Assembly: GCA_027575765.1 (NCBI GenBank) | Contig: JANBPT010000143.1 | Span: 1 to 64,000, forward strand | Direction of reading: 5' to 3' | Length of the DNA stretch: 64,000 nt | From: Tieghemiomyces parasiticus | Taxonomy: Eukaryota > Kickxellomycota > Dimargaritomycetes > Dimargaritales > Dimargaritaceae | In this document: piece by piece, positions 20,853-32,768 of the stretch | How the letters are laid out: each line of letters begins with the position of its first letter | How positions within the stretch are numbered: position 1 is the first letter of the stretch | Made by a program: the position numbers and the translations under genes | The notes under the pieces: generated by a model | What the model was told of the DNA's origin: nothing | Seen by the model: the letters and a program-made list of their open reading frames with translations, nothing else | Database searches by the model: none

Positions 20853-23074
20853 TCATGGATACGTCGGTAGGGTCCAGGTCTCCGCAAGCTTTGCGGCCAG
20901 GGTCGGGCCGACCTTTCTCCTAGCCAAAGCCGCCGAACCACAATCCAGGATGACCCGGGCACGGCTTTCCTCGTCAGATTCGGCTTCCAGTGCTTCCATA
21001 AAGCTGTTGAAATCGGCGGTATGATGTATAGGGGCGAATTCGGCGGGCAGACAACGGTTAGGCAGGCGCGGTGAGCCCCTCCCTGACAGGTATTGTTCGG
21101 AGCCAACCGGGGGGGGGAAGGGGGAGGCCGCCACCTTTGTCTCTTCAGTTTCACAACTTACCTGATGGGGGTTGGATAGCGGCGGCTAAGATGTAGGGCC
21201 TTTTCAGCGCTCATACCCTTCACAGTCATGAGCATCTTGACGAAGAGGTCACCTAGGGTCAGATAACCAGACTTACTCGCAATGTGACTTAACGCCCGAT
21301 ACGAGATACACCAGATGCGGTCCGGGTACCGCGTCTGCAGGTCTCGTTTGAGAGCTGGATAGGTGGTGCGATCGACGTGGGAGGCAGGGATCCGATGGAG
21401 AGTGCGGTCCTGGAACTTGGCCTGGATCTGGGCGGTTACCCGGCCGAGGTAGTCCAAGGTGGCCTCAAGGCTTGCTGTACGTTTCATGGCGAACCCATGC
21501 AGGACCTGGGTTTCTGAGAGAACTGTCTGGATGGCGTTAGTGCCGATCCGGCGTTCTTCTTCTGCGTGGCTGCCTTCGACTAGGTAGATGACGTGTTCAG
21601 CACCACAGCTGCGCAGGCGATTCTACAGCACAGAGGGACGTACAGGTGGGCGAAGGGTAGTGAAATAATGTAGACACTCGCCGGTTAGTTAAGGTTTGAA
21701 AAATTAAGCCGTTATTTTCTACTGGCTACCCCTGCCGGCACGATTGGCACCGCCATTGATGCTGTAGCCGCCGAGGGTGGAGGGGGGGGGGTGCTTCGCA
21801 ATCCCGCCCCGTTAAAGTCCCCCTGGATCCATGTTACTTGACGCGCCGAGCTCATTCGAATATACCTTTTGTTCCTTGTAGCGGCCGTCCCGGATACTGG
21901 CCACCAGGTCGTCCATGCGCTTGCGTTCCACGATGTAGCCCAGGAACAGCTCTTCGTCAGCGTCCGTGCAGGAGTAGGGCCGGGCGACCCACATAATATC
22001 GCCCAGCTCCAAGTTGCGAATGAGGACGGGTACGCCACGGTTCTCCAGCTCGACGCGGATAAAGCCGCGATCTGTCCGGCTGCGGATTTCGCGATTATCC
22101 AACACCAAGAAGATCTGGTAGGCCCCCGCGGAGAAAGCAGCCGGGGTGATGGCCTGACCGTCACTCATGAGAATCGGCGGTTCGTCGCTCTGCGTAGGCG
22201 CGTGTGGTACGAGGAAGGGGCGGCGGGATGGCGCGGCCAGGCCCGGAGGTCTTGGTGGCCGCCCGGGGTCGGTCGCCAGCGGAGCCGGCGTGCAGAGCGG
22301 CTCGGGCTCTATTAATGCGGTTGGTGGATCGGTAGTGATTTCATCATCCAGGGCATCGAATCCTATATCCTCGAGGGTCGTGGCAAAGTTGGGGTCTCGC
22401 TCCTGCGTGACACTTAACATTTGTAAGGCGAGAGACTCTCCGTCTTCTGATAGGGCGTAGTCAGTGGCAGTGCCAAACCGGTAGACCAGTTCCTTATCGA
22501 CCAGGGCCTTCATGGCGCTCCAAGCTGAGTAAGCGCCACCACGTGCGGAGAGATCAAACGTGGCATCACAAAAGTGCTTAGCCACCTCCACGATGGCGAA
22601 CTTAGACAACCATGTCTCGTGGTCCGTCCCGTCGCCTCGGGTCCGCCGGCGCTCGCGGTGGGTGAGCACGTGGAGGGCGAGAAGGATAGCAAATGCCCCT
22701 GAGCGGTACCGTGGCACGTAGTTGGTGGTCCGCCGGCGGCGCGGGGCCGGGGCAGCGGCGACTGGTGCGACTGCGTCTGCCGCAGGGGATCCCGGGCCCG
22801 AGACCGCGGGCTCAGCGGGTACCTGCCCGATTTCCATCCGGTGCTGGTCAAGGCGGGCCTGTAATTTAGTCGCCAGCGCATCGCCAATACCCTTGAGCCG
22901 CTTGGCTTCTTGGGCAGTTTGGAGCACTTCGGTACATTCGGAGAGCGAGTCGTAGGCCCGGCGGTAGACGTGCTGCAGTCGGGAATTGCGCTGGCGAGCT
23001 TCGCGGAGCCAGCCGTTGACCCACTTGAGAAACAGAGGGTTTGCACACGTGACAGGCGCAGTCTGCGAGGCCAT
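20853..23074 (-). CDS. MUS81: Structure-specific endonuclease MUS81, complement(join(20853..21003,21162..21622,21866..23074)), 606 aa
   Basis: This is the catalytic subunit of the MUS81-EME1 nuclease that cuts 3' flaps, stalled forks and nicked Holliday junctions in the nucleus. The N-terminus has the MUS81 helix-hairpin-helix (NPLFLKWVNGWLREA; GIGDALATKL), then a Pro/Ala linker, a winged helix (about 125-230; YVPRYRSGAFAILLALHVL), and an ERCC4 nuclease domain with LVLDNREIR (about 320), LGDIMWV (about 357) and the catalytic ERKRMDDL (about 382). The C-terminal HhH2 domain includes TVKGMSAEKALHL. Intron 1 (21623-21865, GTATAT...TGTAG) lies after DGRYKEQK in phase 0. Intron 2 (21004-21161, GTAAGT...ACAG) is phase 2. 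All catalytic residues are kept. The gene is convergent with NOT1 and divergent from the transporter at 23856. Confidence 0.95.
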
Positions 23075-23855
23075 GGTGCTCGAGGCGGGCGAGGAAGAGG
23101 TAAATCCGGCGCCGGTGCAAGCGTGGGGATCAGGCTGGAGTTGTGAATGGGCACGTGCGGCGGAGTTTACAGGAACGAGGTTTCGCTGAGAAGCCCAGTT
23201 ACCCTCGTCATCGGGCGGGTTAGACTGGCCACCGACGGAAGGTTTCGTATCGGGAGATGGTTAAGAAGAACTGGGAACGATAAACAGCTCCCAATTGCTA
23301 GCTGTGGTGAGCGGCTAGTTTACGGCGACATTGTAAGGCTCAACTGCGGGGTGCACACACTTGTACCGACCCCCTGTCCCTTCCAGTCACAAGCCTCTCG
23401 TCCCATGGTGGGATTATTATACCAATTTGGACGCCGGCGGCTTTTAGCAAGGGCGGAGCCAATTCTCGTGTATCAATTTTGTCATTGACTGCTGCCAAGC
23501 GGAGTTCCCTATGGCGGTCGAATCAGCGGGTAGGAAAGGCCATAATCAAGTCCAATACCACCTTCCGCTGGTTCCAGGGGAGCGCAGGACCGTTATTCAG
23601 ACCCACGATATATGACCACCCCCCCCCTTCCCCCTTATTTCATTATCCGTGCCAGAAGAGAGTCAATAGACAGACCCACCCACCACTGCATCCCGTTCAA
23701 CACACACTAGCCTCTTCAGCGTCGTGTCTGTATCGACATCCTGTTCCCGTTCCACCGGCCATGTTACAACAACCGCAGTTATTTCTACTTGACCACCTGT
23801 ATCTATAATCATATTTGCCAGCATTCAACCCCCATTTATCTGACTAGGAACCTGG
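23075..23855. other. Divergent promoter region of MUS81 and the MFS transporter gene
   Basis: 781 bp between two divergent start codons. A pyrimidine-rich stretch (23610-23720) precedes the plus-strand gene. No separate gene was seen. Confidence 0.5.
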
Positions 23856-25961
23856 ATGGCGCCATACCGAGCTGGTCACCTTTACGCCAATGCTGACATC
23901 GACGACGCTAACGATGCGGTAGCGCTCCAGCCGCTCGGCGGTACCTCGGCAGTGAGCCCCCGCGGCAGGGATAGCTTCGAAGAGCCGATGCGGCCTCGGT
24001 TTCGCAGTCGGCCGGGTCACGTCTCGTCGACAGGCAGTGTCGCCGACGACGAAATGGGCGAGTCTGAGGGCGAGGAGGATGGACCTCACCCGGCCGGGAT
24101 AACCGCCCCCGACGACGGCCCGTGGGCCGGGGTTGAAATTAAGAAGTGGATGCGTGTGGTGGCCTTTACCTGTTCGGTGCTCACCGGAGTCGGAGGTCAC
24201 TTCGCGGCGCACACGCTGGGGCCGCTCAAAGATCAGGTCAAAGAGGTAACTCCTGGGCAGCTCTATGGTACTCGTTGATCGAGTGAAATCTTGTGATCTA
24301 GGATACTTGGGTGTAACCACCCTCTGCCTTGTACTTAAATTTCTACTGTGCCTGTTTTGCCCTACCTTGATCGCCCATCCTGTTACCAGCACCTCGGCAT
24401 CACCAACGCGCAGTTCGGGCTTATGCAGGCGTCCCTATCCGTGGTCCCCACCATCATGCCCTTCCTGGGTGGATTGTTTGTAGACCGCTTCGGAACTGGG
24501 TCCAGCTCGTTCATTGCCATCTCGCTCATCCTAGCGGGCCAGCTCCTGGTCGTGTACGGCGCGTTCAGTTCCTTGTTCGGTTGGATGGTCGGGGGTTACA
24601 TTGTGTTTGGGATCGGCGAGGGCTGGTTAGTCGTCATCAGCGAGACTGTCCTGGTCCACTTCTTCCACGGTCGGGGCCTTGCACTGATGCTGGGTCTGTA
24701 CACCGCTATAGGCAAGTGTGCCTCATTTTTGGCAACGGGTACGTCTATCCACGTTACCGAATGGACCGGGTTCTACGGCAACGCTTTTGTGGTTGGTGCG
24801 GCGTTGTGTCTGGCCTCGTGGGGGATCAATTTCGGATACCTGGCCCTGGTCCGTCACCTCAACCAGTCGGCCCGGGATGGCCATGGCGTCCAAACCTCCA
24901 ACTACGTCCCGCTGCCAATTCTCGATCGCCCGGACGATTTGTCTTCCACCGACCTAGATGTCGTGCCGATGGAACGGCTCGACTCTAAAGCAGCTAAGGC
25001 GGCGCGCCAGGCCTCCGGGCGTGGTGTCGGCATCCCGACTCAGGCCCCCAAGCGCGTGGACGTGGCCAAAGTCCTCCGCTTTTCAGATGTGGTTTGGTTC
25101 TTCTTTCTGGTTTGCGTGCTGTTCGGCTCGGTCTGGATCCCGCTGATTCACCTCTCCGCCAACATCGCCAAGGTTGAGTTTGGCCTGCTGGACGCGCAGG
25201 CCGCCTGGCTATCCTCGCTGGTATTCGCTCTACCCATGGTCCTCAATCCCTTGATGGGCCTGGCGGTCGACCGCGCCGGCCGGTTGATGTGGTGGGCTCT
25301 AGCATCTGCCCTCTGCCTCATGGGCGCCACGGGACTTCTCCTCTACCCACTCTTCACTTCACCGGTCGTGGCCCTCGTACTTTTCGCCCTGTCCATCAGT
25401 GTCGGCCCACTAGCCCAAATCACCGCCATCCCGCTCATGTTGCCACCACAGTCCACCCACCGGGACATTGGCACAGTCCTCGGCATCCGCCGCTGTGTAG
25501 AACATATTGGGGCCACCCTAGTGGACACCCTAAGCGGTGCACTGCAGGACGCCGAGGTGGACCACCGGTACACCTACGTCCTCCAAGTCTTTTTTGGTAT
25601 CGCCTGCCTCGCTACCCTGGCCGTGCTCGTGTGGGCCCGACTCGACCGGTCCCTACTGGGCGGTATACTGGCCGCCCCTCGCACAGTCCGACCTGATCTT
25701 ATCGCCGATCTCTCACGGAGTTACGCGCTGTACGGCAACGACCTGGCGAACCACCCCGCCTTACAACCCTCCTCCGAGGTTCCAGGCCCGTTCGATCCGC
25801 GGTACTACCTGCCACCGTGGCCTGCGGTCCGGTTACGTAAGCGCCTCTACGTCCTGGCCACCGTTTTTAGCCTGGCTGTGTCTTGGGCCGTATTCTGGGT
25901 CGCAGGCCTCCACGCCCTGTTCCGTACACCAACCAGCCCGCTAGCATCGGTGCGGGCCTGA
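23856..25961 (+). CDS. Major facilitator superfamily transporter, MFSD1-like, join(23856..24245,24390..25961), 653 aa
   Basis: A multipass transporter, probably of a vacuole or lysosome-like membrane if the MFSD1 resemblance holds. Exon 1 gives a long acidic cytosolic tail (about 95 residues, GESEGEEDG) and the first membrane segment (VVAFTCSVLTGVGGHFAAHT). The 144 bp intron (GTAACT...ACCAG) is phase 0. Exon 2 starts with HLGITNAQFGLMQASLSVVP and the MFS motif GGLFVDRFGTGSS between TM2 and TM3. A central hydrophilic loop (about 300-360) separates the two six-helix halves; the second half has LAVDRAGRLMWW. After the twelfth helix there is a hydrophilic stretch and one more membrane segment (LYVLATVFSLAVSWAVFWVA), unusual for the family. 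The substrate cannot be told from sequence. Plain MFS membership is secure; the MFSD1 assignment is moderate. Confidence 0.85.
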
Positions 25962-26285
25962 CATTCAATTGCGGTACTTCGTCGGCCAGTGTCCTCCGCA
26001 ACCCCTCTTCTCGTGAGGATGTTCATCATTTGATAAGGAGTGCCCTACTGCTTGGCAGTAACACGCGTATCCCAAATTACGCTGTGTTCGTCTTCCACTC
26101 ACTCGTCGTTTTTTTTCCAATGATCACTCCCAGCTCACCGCTGTGCAATATAGGTACTCTATTCTATTTATGGTCCCTCAAAGCTAGATGATACATTTTT
26201 TTTTAAAAAAAAATAGCAATAATCACGTACCGTTCGACGGGGTCCATTTTAGCTGGCCATCGAAGCAGACTCTAAAGTCACTTGG
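25962..26285. other. Intergenic, 3' side of the transporter gene
   Basis: Contains an A/T homopolymer patch (26188-26215, T8 then A9). No gene was seen. Confidence 0.4.
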
Positions 26286-27253
26286 TTAGTTCTCGGTGAG
26301 CTCAAATTTACGGGCGGCCACCGCAGCCTCCAGCGTGATGAACTTCTTACCACACAGCCGCTGTTTGACGGCCCTGAATAGCCAGAAGTTTTAGGGAATC
26401 AGGACTGGGCTGTAGGGAAGGGCTGGCAGAAGTTTGACTTTGGTGTCGGATATGTAGACAAGGGAGGCTATGGTACAATGTGGTAGTACACTATCGTGAT
26501 GGAGCGACAGAACTCGACGGACCAAGCTTCCATATATATTTCCCTAGACATGGAGCATGCGCTCAAGCCTACACTCCATGTAGTGGTTGGCGGAGACCTT
26601 AACACCAGGGGATTTGGCACTCATGTGTAACAGGTTACGTTTGGTAAACAATTCTGTCGGCATCCCCTTGGGTATGGTATGACCTTGGCAGGCCTAAGTT
26701 AGGACAGGGCCGCCTGTGGGGCACCACCTTTGGCCATCAGAGCCAGCAGGAGGATCGTAAAAGTACACCCAAGTCTCATCACCAGTGACGATAGAGTTCA
26801 GCAGGTACCTCCCACTGGCCCTATTAAGCTTCTCTAGGAAATTAGGGGATAGGATCTACCTACTGATGGTACTGGGGAGGGGGGTTGGCGAGGTTGTGGG
26901 GGAGGGATCCAGCGATTCAAATAGCTGTGCAACCCCAGGTCCCTGTACAGGACATTGCACATGATACTAGGAAAAGTGCGGCAGACATGACCCAGTTGGT
27001 CAGTAGCCAGTTGAGGGTCGTCCTCTAACGGTTCCACGATAAGGCATCCCCAAAGTTTGTCCATGATGTCTGCTGGACGGTCAGAATGAGGTACATCCTC
27101 AAAGGAATAATGGCCTATGCGAAAACACGTTGACCCCCTGGTAACGGTGGTGCGATTAGGAGCAGCCAATCTCCGAGTATAGCCAGTTTCGACTAAATTA
27201 ACTTTCCTTGCGGCCCTCGGACTATAGAGGATAAATGAGGACCCGCACATCAT
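26286..27253 (-). pseudogene. Degenerate mariner-type DNA transposase
   Basis: On the minus strand, pieces of a mariner/Mos1-like transposase appear in the right order. First comes an N-terminal HTH region (FEDVPHSDRPADI, then DDPQLATDQLGHV, then LNRWIPPP) in the frame ending at 26834. Then IVTGDETWVYFYDPP (about 26735-26785) appears in a shifted frame, with the first catalytic Asp. A second catalytic block, LHHDSVLPH, lies near 26490. Last is YSPVLIP, then a stop, then NFWLFRAVKQRLCGKKF (about 26310-26410), where mariner has the PDLAPCD-type motif with the third Asp. At least one frameshift and one stop codon are present, so it is inactive. I could not define the terminal inverted repeats or TA duplications. 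CpG is not strongly depleted, so this copy may be younger than the edge repeats. Confidence 0.8.
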
Positions 27254-27838
27254 GGTTGGCTATTTAGGCGGATTAAGAGATTGGGGAGGGAGGGTTTCAG
27301 AAGTCAACGTGATGGAAGCGTAAAAGGATTAATAACGAAGTAAGATATGGCTCAATTTATAATGGTATATCCCGTCCGATCCCTTATCTTGAATGTTCTT
27401 AAGCTTAAGCTTAAGCTTCAGCTACAGCTACAGCGCCAAGTCTGAGAGATCCAGCCTCGTCAAACGTGAGAATTTTCGCCCCCCGTTACACACGTATATT
27501 GCCTACTATCGAGTTACAGTTTTAACGTCCATCTACTATTTTTGATTTACGGGCCACTATATTAGACATATTACGTATCTTTTTAGAGACGGAGTATGCT
27601 AGAGATTTAGGGTTGTTAGACTGCAGATCCCTTTTGGTCTGTCCCGCAATACTATATGGCTAATACCGTATGTGCTGTATACGATCTTAACTAACCATGG
27701 TTCCAGAGAACACGGCGTTTATTAAGTGGCGGTGAAATCTAGAAACGGTTCTGTAATTCACTAGAAGTGGATGGGAAATTGAGTGTAGGCGAGGCACTCT
27801 CACAGTCTGCACTTGGTCGAGTACTCGAGTTTCGGAGT
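27254..27838. other. Intergenic with a short (TTAAGC)n and (TACAGC)n tract
   Basis: At about 27398-27441 AAGCTT units repeat three times and run into CAGCTACAGCTACAGC. The rest is AT-rich without a gene. The sequence near 27725-27838 is the 3' flank of the minus-strand gene. Confidence 0.5.
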
Positions 27839-28537
27839 TTAAGCAACGTTTCCGGTCCCGTAGTTGAGAATCTTGCACTTCGCATTCTCAGTGATTTGCA
27901 CGGTATCCTTGTTGAGCTTTCCATCAAGAACCTCGTAGTTCTTCTCGCTGAACGCGTAAAAGTCGATTTGGTTGTTTTTGAAACTCCAACTTTCATCGTC
28001 CACACGTCCGCACCCGTTGTGCTTGAGGACCTGGCCCGAAGCGCCCTTGATGGGCAACTCGAGGCCGTCGAATTCCTTAATGTAAACGATGGTGCCTACC
28101 TTAATGTCGTTAGCGGCCAGGCTCACGAACGGCACCAGTGGGTTATCGTTGGAGCCTAGGGGTCCATCGACCACGTCGAAGCACATGTAGCCCGTGCAGC
28201 CGCAGCTACCTAGGTTGACAAAGGTACCGTCCTTGAGGCGACCGCTGCCTTCCAGCACTAGGCTGTCAGCGAACTTGCGACTGGCCTTCCAGGTACGTTT
28301 CTTGTCACAGGTACCAATAGTGGTATCACTACCGTCGTTGTCCGGCTGCACCGCGATCCAGTAGTACGTAAGCTTGACCTTGCGACTACCAGCGAGGTTG
28401 TCCGCCCGGCGGTACGTTGCCACCGAGTCACGAGCCTGGACAGTACTACCGCTATCGGCCGGGTGGGCGGCCGCGATCGCGCCGACGCACAGCTGGGCAA
28501 GGGCCACGAGGCCAAGGGCGGTGAAGCGTAGGAGCAT
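27839..28537 (-). CDS. Secreted 3D-domain / double-psi beta-barrel protein (232 aa)
   Basis: A signal peptide (MLLRFTALGLVALAQLCVGA, cut near residue 24) is followed by one domain. KLTYYWIAVQPD opens it, then come TIGTCDKK, SLVLEGSGRLKDGTFVNLG, a Cys cluster CGCTGYMCFDVVD, LVPFVSLAANDIKVGTIVYI and HNGCGRVDDESWSFKNNQID. The HNGC.RVDD...W and LAANDIK.GT.VYI motifs are those of the 3D-type double-psi beta-barrel seen in bacterial MltA/RlpA-like proteins and in secreted proteins of several early-diverging fungi. In those families the Asp residues act on, or bind, cell-wall glycans. Both Asp of RVDD are present. Residues 215-232 are a short unstructured tail. The domain call is firm. Action on a fungal or bacterial wall, or a purely binding role, cannot be told. 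A minus-strand TATATAAA lies about 145 bp upstream. Confidence 0.82.
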   Translation of the reverse strand: MLLRFTALGLVALAQLCVGAIAAAHPADSGSTVQARDSVATYRRADNLAGSRKVKLTYYWIAVQPDNDGSDTTIGTCDKKRTWKASRKFADSLVLEGSGRLKDGTFVNLGSCGCTGYMCFDVVDGPLGSNDNPLVPFVSLAANDIKVGTIVYIKEFDGLELPIKGASGQVLKHNGCGRVDDESWSFKNNQIDFYAFSEKNYEVLDGKLNKDTVQITENAKCKILNYGTGNVA

Positions 28538-28680
28538 GGTGATGGGGAGGAGAAGGGGGAGGGTAGGGAAGGGAGGGGCGAATAGACTGGACTGTATAGC
28601 ACGTGGATGGCTTATAAGGAGGGAGGACTGAGTAGGAGGTGATGGGGTTCTATCGATACCAGGAACGGGTTGTCTCGCAG

Positions 28681-28689
28681 GTTTATATA
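28681..28689 (-). promoter_or_regulatory. TATA box of the 3D-domain protein gene
   Basis: On the minus strand this reads TATATAAAC, about 145 bp before the ATG at 28537. A second, weaker candidate (TTATAAG, 28610-28616) lies about 75 bp before the ATG. Confidence 0.45.
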
Positions 28690-28699
28690 CATCGGATTA

Positions 28700-31600
28700 G
28701 CAGCGTCAGCGAGTCGGGCCTCAGTCGTTGATGCAGCTCAAGGGGTAGGATTCCAGTATACCACATCGGAAAATGTGGCCGCGTAGCCGAAAGATACTTG
28801 GCAACTTATTTCTGCGCATCCTGCTCCTGTCGGAACCCGACGAGGCACGCCATACCTACCGGGACTTTATTGCCTGATTAGTACCACCGTTTCATAACAT
28901 CATGTTTGTCTACCAAATGCGGTCACCATTGTGTACGGGAACGAAATTACCGCATCGGGTCCATGTTTCGATTAAATTGGCCATACTAAATGGTGTGGAT
29001 TGACAGGCTTTTTCCGTGGTTGACCCCCAGCGCGTGGCTTCTGTAAACCCTAGGCTGGCAGTAAGGCGACTCCCACTGACAAAATACATGAAGCCCCCTG
29101 CCGCGCTTTTCTTTCGCGAAAGACGGGGCATGCAGCCACCCTGCAGGGTAGCACTGATCCGGTAAGGGGTGCCTCGCTTTGGCTTCATTGCGGAGACCGT
29201 TAGGGCCCTGGTGTTCTCTATACGGCGAGTGTGATGCGCGCTACTATCATGCACCTCTTACGTGCGACCAGATACACGTAAGGGAGGCTTGAGCATCTGA
29301 TACCCAGGGTATATACCATTGTTGGTATGTGAAACGTTGGTTAAGATGATAGTATCGGAGTCAGTATGATTCAGCACAGTAGAGAGTGAGGCCTGTTGGA
29401 GATAATCAATCACTGCAGGCTTATAACTGCCGTAGTGTCTCTACCCGCTACCAACTTTGCATAGCCAGTATTTTTTCCGGACGGTGCGCCTAAGTGGTTG
29501 TCAATATCAATGCCTGTAGATTTTAGAGTGCGCTACAATGGGATAGATGGTGTTTCAGCGCTTGATTAGAGCTATCAACCTTACGTTATTTGCACGGCCT
29601 CTAATTTGAAACCAGTCCCATCAAATCACCACTTTAACCAATACAGCACCGTAATCTCAAGAAACTTGACCCTGTAGGTATGCGAGGGAGGACAAGATCG
29701 ATCGAACTCCTGGTGAGTTGATTATAGCCTGAGGACCTCGATGAATCTTTCTCGGCTCGGCGTCCATTCGATCGGTGAGGGGCACGACATAAGGGTTGGT
29801 CGCTGTTCACAATCGTGGCGATATGCCGCCATACAACGTAGCTGGTTGGTAGGCTAATGATTCATTTGAAACAAATCCACTCGACCTCCCATGTGTATAC
29901 TGAGCCGGGCTAAGGCCCCATAGGGAACCCCACTCTAATGGCACATCGAATTCCGACGACAGATCCGGTCGCCTCGGAATAGCCCCTGCATCTGAAAATC
30001 CGACTCGGACTGGTTGGATATACCTGGGCTAGCCCTGAGACGGGACAAAGATTGAGGCCACTCACCCCTTGTTTTGTTGCCTGCCACTGATTATTCCGGG
30101 ATCCTTGTGGCGCCTCTGGGAATGTGGATACTACTAGGGCAGGCGTTACGTTGGGACGGCTCCCCTCTCGGCGTGCCACTCCGGTTTACCTAATGTGGAT
30201 CCGAGTGCAGGCAGCTCGAAGTCACGCGGTCTTTTGGTCTCACTTGCCTATCTCCACATCGGAGGAATGAGTTTTCCTTGCCAGCCTAGCAACCTGTCAA
30301 TTGGGTATACAGCATTGACAAAACCATGTTATTTCTCCTAGTGGCGTACAGGGTCGGAAGAAGTAGGTTTTTCAAGTATGAGAGTCCATTATCTGGCACA
30401 GGGCTTCCGCCATTTTAATGACCCCTTACAAAGCGCCTGATTGCACGAAGGCCTCAATTTGCTTGCTTACAGTGCCGTTGTGGCCTGGACGCGGTCCATC
30501 CCCTGCATAATTACATACTCTTCGCTTTAAGTCATAACCAAACCTCGCCATTGGATGTTAAATAATTGTTGCCAGAGAATCAGGCGCATCCAAAGGGGGT
30601 AAGTATAAGGAACACCCTCCCCCAATGGGAAGGGCGGCCCGCAGCCATGTCACTGCAACTTTCCTGACCACGACTGGGTTTGCGGTGCCAAAATTTGGCA
30701 CTGACCTTGCCGCTCAGTATCGCCTTATCAATTTTTCGCAATGAAGGTTGAATATCTGCTACGTTCAACAGTATCCCATCATCCTTCCGATTGGACCCCT
30801 CTCCCCCGCTAAATATGGCCCAGTCGCTCCGGCAACAGGTTCAAGGGGCTGTATGTAAGTTACGACACTTCATCCCAGCCTTTTTGGACCCCAAGCCGCT
30901 AAAATCTATGGTAAAAAGTAATAAAATTGTTGTCTAGGCAATGAGCATACTCCTTGACTCCACGGCTACTTCCTTGACGTACTATTGGCGCCCTTTTTGA
31001 GTGATCCATACTTTTAACTTGTAAATGTATGTGACGGTTGCCGATTGAAGTGACCCCGGCCTTGCGCTTCCAAACAGCTGGAGACCTAGGTATGGAATGC
31101 TGCCCTACATAAAAAGTGTGAATGGGGTTAATACGTAGTGATGGGAACTGGGAGGCCGCAAGCCTTAGCCTTGTAGCTAACGCTTGGCTGTACCAGGTAT
31201 ACTAGGCGGCCCAGTATATATCAGCAAAATATTAACTCGCTTCTCGTAGTATTAATTATTATCTTACGACCCCGCTACGTACAAATGCAAAGCACCCGCT
31301 TTGATCAACTGACGGCGTAAAACCCATCAGGGAAATATTATTGAATGTTTCAGACAGCGGTCTCGTCGATGAAACTTAGGAGTGTACAATCCCGACCCAT
31401 TGAATGATGGAGTCATTCTAGCATTGGATCGTTCTTCGCCGTATAGCTGTCCTTTTTACCTCACCACCACTTTCCCCTGTCCAACTCCAGTCCACATTTC
31501 CTAAAGAACCTTGATGGTCTTCGGCTTGGGTTAGTATCATTTTTGAAATATTAAGGTTACACATGTTCAAACATTCTAGCAGCTTGTGTATTACTGTCAC

Positions 31601-32768
31601 ATTGCCACGCCAGAATCTTCAAGTAGTTGGTCCGTCCCATACGGGCCATGGCACATTCAAGAGCAATCCTTCGTTTGGCCATTGGCGGCCAACCTCACGT
31701 GAGACCCAATCGGGGCTCTGTTGGTGGTAGCGCCTTAACTAATCAATAGGTGGTTTACTGAGGCCTACCCCAATCCCTTCCCCGCTCAAGATTATGTATA
31801 CTTTCCTGCCCAAGTACCTGTAGCTGCACGGCGCCATCGCTCCTAGAGCTTCCAAAAATCGAACCGACGACTGGTTCCCTCCCCCATCGCATATGATAGA
31901 TAGCTAGAACCCTCAGCAGCTTCGCCCAGACTAGTGACAAGGGGCTATAAGCCATCGTCACTGATTCTGTGACTCGTGTTCGTATTCGTAGCTTGCTTTT
32001 CAATCCCTGTTGCCAAGTGTGGTGCTTCAAACGGGAATTGGTGCCAACCCAGACCGCCTATAGCTGACAAAGAAAATCGAAGCTCCCCAGGACCTAGCAT
32101 GGCGACTTTGAGCGGTTGTATTATTAGATGAGAAAAAAGTGCTTACCGAGTGCCCCGAGAGGTGAGCCATGACTTGAATGAAGCATTTTTCTAAACTCAA
32201 ATTACCAGCTTGTTCGGCTGCCTGTGTACATATTTAAATTATGTACGCTACACGCAGGATTTTGGTCCTGAATGCCAAGGTGATCTCTGTAGATCTTAGG
32301 CCAACCCGCACCCGACAGAATAAGAAGCCTCTATACTAACGCTTGTTCGTTTGCAACACAGTGTACAGAAAAATGACATTTGCGTATGTATGCGTGGGCG
32401 TACCTTTAGTAAACTGGCGACCGGCTTCCCTCGGCCTCCCCACGCCCCTTGCTTTTGGCCCCTGAGGTTCCATCGACCAGATGCCCCCTTCCATACGTTG
32501 TGACTTCTCACGTTCTCGCGATACTACAGCCCGCCGCGTCATCGCGCTGAGGCTCCCACCCACTTAGGGTGACGTTCTTTCGCCTGTGAGCCTCACGAAG
32601 CTACGATGGCTGAAGTTGCGCATGGTCGCCCTGGCTATCTGGTACCAAACTACCACCCTCCCTACCGTCTGCCCCCACCCCTTTGGCCACCGTCATAAAA
32701 CTATTGCTAGAGCATCACATTCACCATCACTCGTACCACCCTCGTCTCTCTCATTGACCAGCCCCACC
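28700..32768. other. 4 kb gene-free stretch upstream of the sphingosine-phosphate lyase gene
   Basis: No frame over about 115 codons was found and none is convincing. CG dinucleotides are frequent, so this is not deaminated repeat DNA. I saw no tRNA, no long tandem repeat and no transposase fragment. The last 100 bp before 32769 are pyrimidine-rich and are the leader of the next gene. Confidence 0.4.
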
